This document shows, in pieces, positions 59,581-64,000 of a DNA stretch of 64,000 bases (position 1 is its first letter; the number at the start of each line of letters is the position of its first letter). Made by a program: the position numbers and the translations under genes. This DNA comes from Mactra quadrangularis (taxonomy: Eukaryota > Mollusca > Bivalvia > Venerida > Mactridae), in NCBI GenBank assembly GCA_025267735.1, contig CM046293.1:9820560-9884559 (forward strand), written 5' to 3'. The notes below the pieces were generated by a model. The model saw nothing but the letters and a program-made list of their open reading frames with translations. It ran no database searches and was not told the DNA's origin.

Positions 59581-62173
59581 GGACGATTTCGGTAGTTTTT
59601 TATGCGCATCGTTCTGCGCATCTCTCGAAAACGACGTCAACGTTGCTACAAAATTTTTATTTCGATAAAGGGTGCCGTTTTCAGCGATTTTCAATTAAAA
59701 TCCGCAAAACAAAAATTCCGTCCGGTAACTAAACATGTCGTATAAATAAGGGAATTCACTCTTTTTCTTCCAAAGTAGATTAATTCCCTTAGAGGGAGAG
59801 TACGCCATTTGCTTTTGATTCAAGTGCGCGAGTTTCGGATATTTACCAGCGAGTTTACATGTTTATATTTGGTAACTCGCATATTCTGAAGAATGGATGC
59901 ATGTGGTATTTATTTAGGTAGGTATTAAAATTAATGTATATCGTTTTATTTTGCGTCTGTTATTGTTTTGGAGCCTAAATTTGACCTCAGAAATGAAATC
60001 GCAAGGGTGGACGACGACAGACGATTTAGTGTAATTTTTTTTCCAGTTGACATCTGAGTACATGCTTTATGTTATACATGTATTGTTCGAGGCTTATTTG
60101 AAAATTATAAACAAAATTTTAGTGTTATCCCCCACGTTTTAATGAACTTAGCCCAGAATTTAACGCTTGTTTGTAGTGATGACAATGTTTAGACTGAACT
60201 GCAGGAGCGGCTCGAGATTTGCTCCAGGGGGAGGTGGGTCCTTAGAATATTTCAAGTGAGGTCCTGAGACGTAAACTATCGCTTGGAATCCCATTTTAAT
60301 GTATTTTCCAAATATTGGTTTGTTAAAAAAAAATATCAGTTCTCTGACCACTGCTGTTACTGCCATTGCATTGAACTTGGCAGCATGATTGAACTAACCT
60401 AAAATGGTAACAACTAATCCAATAAGTATGATCATAGCTTTTTCTTTTGTGAAAAAAATGCAATTTAGAGGTGGCTGTAGATTTCCTTTTGCATGTGATT
60501 CTTATAAATATTGTATTACTGTCCCCTTCCCCTTGTAAAGACTGTATATATATATACATATCTTCTTCTTATTATTATTATTTTATACAACACTCCTTCA
60601 ATAGACAGAAGATGATGTGTTGGCACAGAGTTGATGAAGTTACACATTATAGACTTGTCACTTACTTCTTTTTCTTCTTTTTCAGATAATGAACAAACAT
60701 TATAGAATGGGTCATAAATGATCATGTATTGTGTGATAGAGGCAGCTGTGTACTTTAGATTTTCTAATCAGACATTGATCCTGATTGTCAAATAGTCTGA
60801 AGATATTGACACCAACCTTAGACATACACCATTGCATCATCTAATCCATGTCCGTTATTTTTCACTATTTTAGGTAAGGTCAACATGGCAATTTTACTTT
60901 TGAAATTTATTTATTCAATTATGTAATCTTTTAATAAAGATAACTGAGTGACTATTGTTAAAAGTTAAAGCTAAAATAACCTCATCCCTACTAGCAGATC
61001 TAGAACAGATTATTATGGTTGATGTACTGGTATATAAGTTACAAATAATTTTTTTACATATCTTTTATTGATTTGAATAAATTTGAAATAAAAAAATACT
61101 TTTAAAAAATCATTTATGTAAATCATAATTTTCTTCTCCATTTTGCATTTCAGAATGTCGAACATAGAACCTGAGAAGTAACCTGAGAAGCGTGTGTGTG
61201 AGAAATCATATAGGGGTCTTGCAGTAACTATACTATGTACTATGATAGACAAGTGTGTCAACTTTAATTGTGTGGCCATAATTAAAATATTACAGTTCAA
61301 CATACTTGTTTAGTTGTTATGAAGGACAACCATTAATCATGAATATCTGAAATAGATTACATTTTTTTTAAAACTTAACACTTTGTCTAATATGATTGAG
61401 TGACATTTTATTATGAATTATTATATTCTGACATTCCAATATTTTTTGTTTCTATTTTTTAATAAACAGTAAGTAAATAAAGTTGTAATTGAATAAAATG
61501 GAGTATTTGTATATAAATATAATGAACAATTTATTTTGAAAATTTTGTGGGCAGAATTTGGTGAAAAGAGTGTATTTGCAGCAGTAGCTGTGGCACAGTG
61601 TTAGATCTTAGAAAAAAATTACTTTTTGACTATTTTTGTTTCATACCGTTACCATGGAAATGACCAATTTTTTTAAAAAACTAGCGCGATGACCTATAAT
61701 TTTCTTTTTCTTATTCAATTCAACATTGAATTCTATTTAAGATTGCATAAAATAAAAATAAATTGTAGAAAGAAGTTTTTCAAAATTTTCATTTATTTGC
61801 AGAAACTATGATTATTTTTCGTCATTTTTGCCAATGTTTGAACATCCAAATGCTAGTTTTCTTTATTGAAGATTATTATATTGTTGTATTTGACATAAAT
61901 CAGTGAAATAAAATGCAATTGGCATGTACTGTCATGTTTTTGTGTGTAAACAATGCTTTAGGATAATTTACAAGTCATTTGATAGTTATAGATATTTTAA
62001 ACATTTTTGGTCTGACGGTTGCCATGGAAACGTTCATTTTGCAAAAAAACCAACACGATAACATGCTCTTTTCTTTTCATTTTTAAACTTATCATATAAT
62101 TTTACATCAAATATAAAAAAATTGAAACAATTCTAGAAAGAAATATTTTTTAATGAAACTGTAGAAAACGTCT
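59581..62173. mobile_element. 2.6-kb element with TTAA target duplication
   Basis: Sequence on both sides matches an unoccupied paralogous site at about 37193-37225 (ACAGATTAACTAAAATAATT), so the insertion edges are clear. TTAA is duplicated at 59577-59580 and 62174-62177. The ends GGACGATTTCGGTAGTTT and, inverted, AGACGTTTTCTACAGTTT match at 13 of 18 positions. A TTAA target is typical of piggyBac and Kolobok transposons. The frames inside are short (up to 96 codons at 61013-61303) and none looks like a transposase, so it is non-autonomous or decayed. The family cannot be decided between the two. Confidence 0.82.
61640..62160 (+). repeat. diverged tandem repeat inside the TTAA element
   Basis: GTTACCATGGAAATGACCAA near 61649 and GTTGCCATGGAAACGTTCAT near 62018 start two related stretches. 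In each, a CTTTT(T/C)TT run, TCTAGAAAG- or TGTAGAAAG-type sequence and AAATTG follow. The period is about 369 bp. Confidence 0.65.
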
Positions 62174-62669
62174 TTAACTGAAATTATTTCGATATGTATT
62201 TAGGTCGTTACGTTGTGTTGTTAAATGCATTATTGTAACATGTGTATTGATATGTTTAATGTTATTTGCTTCTGATTGTAATTAAATTAAAGTTTTAATA
62301 AACAACCATCATGTATGACAATTGAATACTACGCTTACCTTGAGCATTAATATTCTTAATCTTTTTATGCAGTTCAAAAACTAACGAATAATACCTTTAT
62401 TATTTTTAAAACCATGTTCATACATTGATGATTATTTTGTAACATTGTATTTATGTTTTAAACCCAAACACGTCAACGCTAAAATATCAATGAAAGCTCA
62501 TTCTTCATAGAAATGAACAAGTTGAAATATTGTCGAAGCGAAGCAGTCGTATATCATAAAGAAAACGAAAGCAATGAGTTAGATACATCAAACATTTATC
62601 TCATTTTTAGTACAGAATCCATTCAGGATATGTTTATTTATACATGTATTTTGTATGAATATGTACATA

Positions 62670-62927
62670 AATTCCCGGGCGGGGCATACTTTCGTGGAGC
62701 TTTATAATGAAAACAAAATATACGGCCATTCTCCCTCTTACTAATGATTTTTAATTATGTAGGGCAGTTGTCATTCACTGACGAAAGTATGTGCTTAGTA
62801 GTTAGTTAACAGCCAAATCCAGAGATTTAGTCTTAACAGGAGGAGTGAGTAGGTTGACTGGTCGCCTTTATATGACCTATACAATGTGTTGCTACGGAAA
62901 TAAACCGAACAAAAATAAACCAACAAC
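62670..62927 (+). repeat. SINE family B, 5'-truncated, with target duplication
   Basis: Starts at the B-box end (TTCCCGGGCGGGGCATACTT) and runs to the tail GCTACGGAAATAAACCGAAC with an A-rich end. An 11-bp duplication, ATATGTACATA, lies at 62659-62669 and 62928-62938. The paralogous sites at about 38412 and 51196 (TATATGTATATGTACATAAT) lack the SINE, so the insertion happened in this unit only, after duplication. Confidence 0.94.
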
Positions 62928-63326
62928 ATATGTACATACTTATAAGTAATATGCCATTTAGACCAATGCATTATCATACACAAATCATAAAGAGAAATGT
63001 ACTTTAAATCATTAAAAAACACCATTTTATTTTAAGTAAGGAGTGTCTTTTTTCTCATATTTACTTCGTTCTTCAATGGAGAACTATTGAATTCATGCCA
63101 AATATAGTATTGTGAACAATATGTAAAATATGTATAAATGGTTTGGTCTAGCTATTCTAAGGTCGGTTTGGGAAATCGCCCATCAATTTAAAACTTGCTG
63201 TCATCCGTCCTGTATAATATTGAACACAATGTTGACCTAATTTTGTTCCATTGTATGATACAAGGACTAAAACTTGTGAGACTGTCTGTCAAAGTCTTTG
63301 AAAAGATATGAACAATAAAACATAAT

Positions 63327-63362
63327 ATAAATATTGTGTCGTAACGTATACTGACAGTAAAT
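63327..63362 (+). other. M1 core, copy 5
   Basis: One base differs from copies 1, 2 and 4 (GTAACG instead of GTGACG). Confidence 0.85.
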
Positions 63363-63586
63363 CTAAATGAAAGATCATGAATAAAACATGATTGATAAAT
63401 AAATTGAATATAAGTTAGACATGTTTATATACCATAAATCATTTTCGTCAGTAGAACTTCAAGGGCACAGTTTGTAGTTTCCTTATATCTTAAGGTATAT
63501 GTATAATAGGATATGTTTGTTCTAATCTTGGTTTCTATTTGAATAGATCTCTAGACCTAAGTTTTAATCATACTCGTTTCGCAAGT

Positions 63587-63751
63587 GTCAGAAAATCGCC
63601 CTACATAATTAAGAAGCATTGGTAGGAGGGAGCATGAACGTAGAAATATATTAATGACTAAGCTCCACAAAAGTATGACCCGCCCGGGAATCGAACCCAC
63701 GACTCCTTGATCAGTAGACTTGCTTGCTACCAACTGAGCTAGCCTGTCAGT
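63587..63751 (-). repeat. SINE family B, 3' half deleted
   Basis: The minus-strand head is GGCTAGCTCAGTTGGTAGCA with B box GTGGGTTCGATTCCCGGGCG, the best-kept tRNA part of the family here. The body stops near TAGGGCGATTTTCTGACAC, where a deletion removes the rest. Same ancestral insertion as 41290 and 52505. The 88-codon minus frame (63557-63823) reads through this tRNA part and is not a gene. Confidence 0.9.
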
Positions 63752-64000
63752 TTTCCACACCTTCGAGACATTGTTCGACTTTTTGTCACAAAAGGACTGA
63801 ACAATTTCGGACATACATTGCAAAATTATGACGTACTCACATCAAGATATAAAAAGTATGAGGAAATAAACCTAGCTAATAAATCAATACATAATTCATA
63901 ACCATTGTATGTTTAATGTTTAGAACAAAATCTTGTAGAAGCTTAATCGACCTTCAAAACAGACAGATATGGATCTAAAACTGTAAATACTATTTTTTGT

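Larger units (their letters stand above)
51590..63170 (+). repeat. tandem duplication unit B (~11.6 kb with insertions)
   Basis: Same order and orientation as unit A; the aligned intervals are listed under unit A. Without its private insertions (the 2.6-kb TTAA element and a 258-bp SINE) it is about 8.7 kb. It lacks the 43.1-45.4 kb part of unit A and has its own 54136-54780 segment. No gene was recognised. Confidence 0.9.
63150..64000 (+). repeat. start of a third duplication unit, cut by the window edge
   Basis: The M1 region at 63.17-63.44 kb and 63.76-64.0 kb (AACAATTTCGGACATACATT, AATCGACCTTCAAAACAGAC) match 41.6-41.85 kb and 52.83-53.06 kb. Compared with units A and B, roughly 850 bp between about 63585 and the SINE is missing. 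Confidence 0.88.

Overview
This 64-kb window looks like AT-rich, intron- and operon-free intergenic DNA from an invertebrate animal. The short open frames are scattered, none is longer than about 130 codons, and none reads as a host protein. What can be read is a repeat landscape: several tRNA-derived SINE families, hAT-type and Tc1/mariner elements, a TTAA-flanked element and a 4.25-kb inverted-repeat element. A mollusc, probably a bivalve, is my best guess from the general look of the SINEs. That guess is weak because no host gene is available to test it. I find no rRNA, no functional tRNA and no CRISPR array.

Layout. From 1 to 14 kb is mostly unannotatable AT-rich sequence with isolated insertions: a SINE (3.0 kb), two MITE candidates (3.4 and 12.1 kb), a clean hAT MITE with an 8-bp target duplication (4.8 kb), three more SINEs (5.5, 6.7 and 7.7 kb) and a 269-bp pentanucleotide array (8.56 kb). 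From 14 to 28 kb lie old, diverged copies of local sequence blocks (here called X, Y and M1), plus a SINE nested inside a second hAT MITE (20.1-20.9 kb, both with perfect target duplications). From 28.5 to 33 kb a SINE is split by a 4.25-kb element with inverted ends and seven tandem ~180-bp units at its right end. From 36.5 kb to the right edge the DNA is a tandem segmental duplication: unit A (about 40.2-51.6 kb), unit B (about 51.6-63.2 kb) and the start of a third unit that runs off the window.

The duplicated units act as internal controls. Unoccupied paralogous sites show the exact boundaries of a mariner nested in another mariner (38.6-40.2 kb), a 2.6-kb TTAA element (59.6-62.2 kb) and a truncated SINE (62.67-62.93 kb). 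The only protein remains I recognise are two broken mariner transposases. A 36-bp block (M1) is nearly unchanged in five copies whose surroundings have diverged, and it is the best candidate here for constrained non-coding sequence. Three SINE families with different tRNA heads share a 3' tail, which suggests one LINE partner. All statements rest on reading by eye; no alignment or database search was run.
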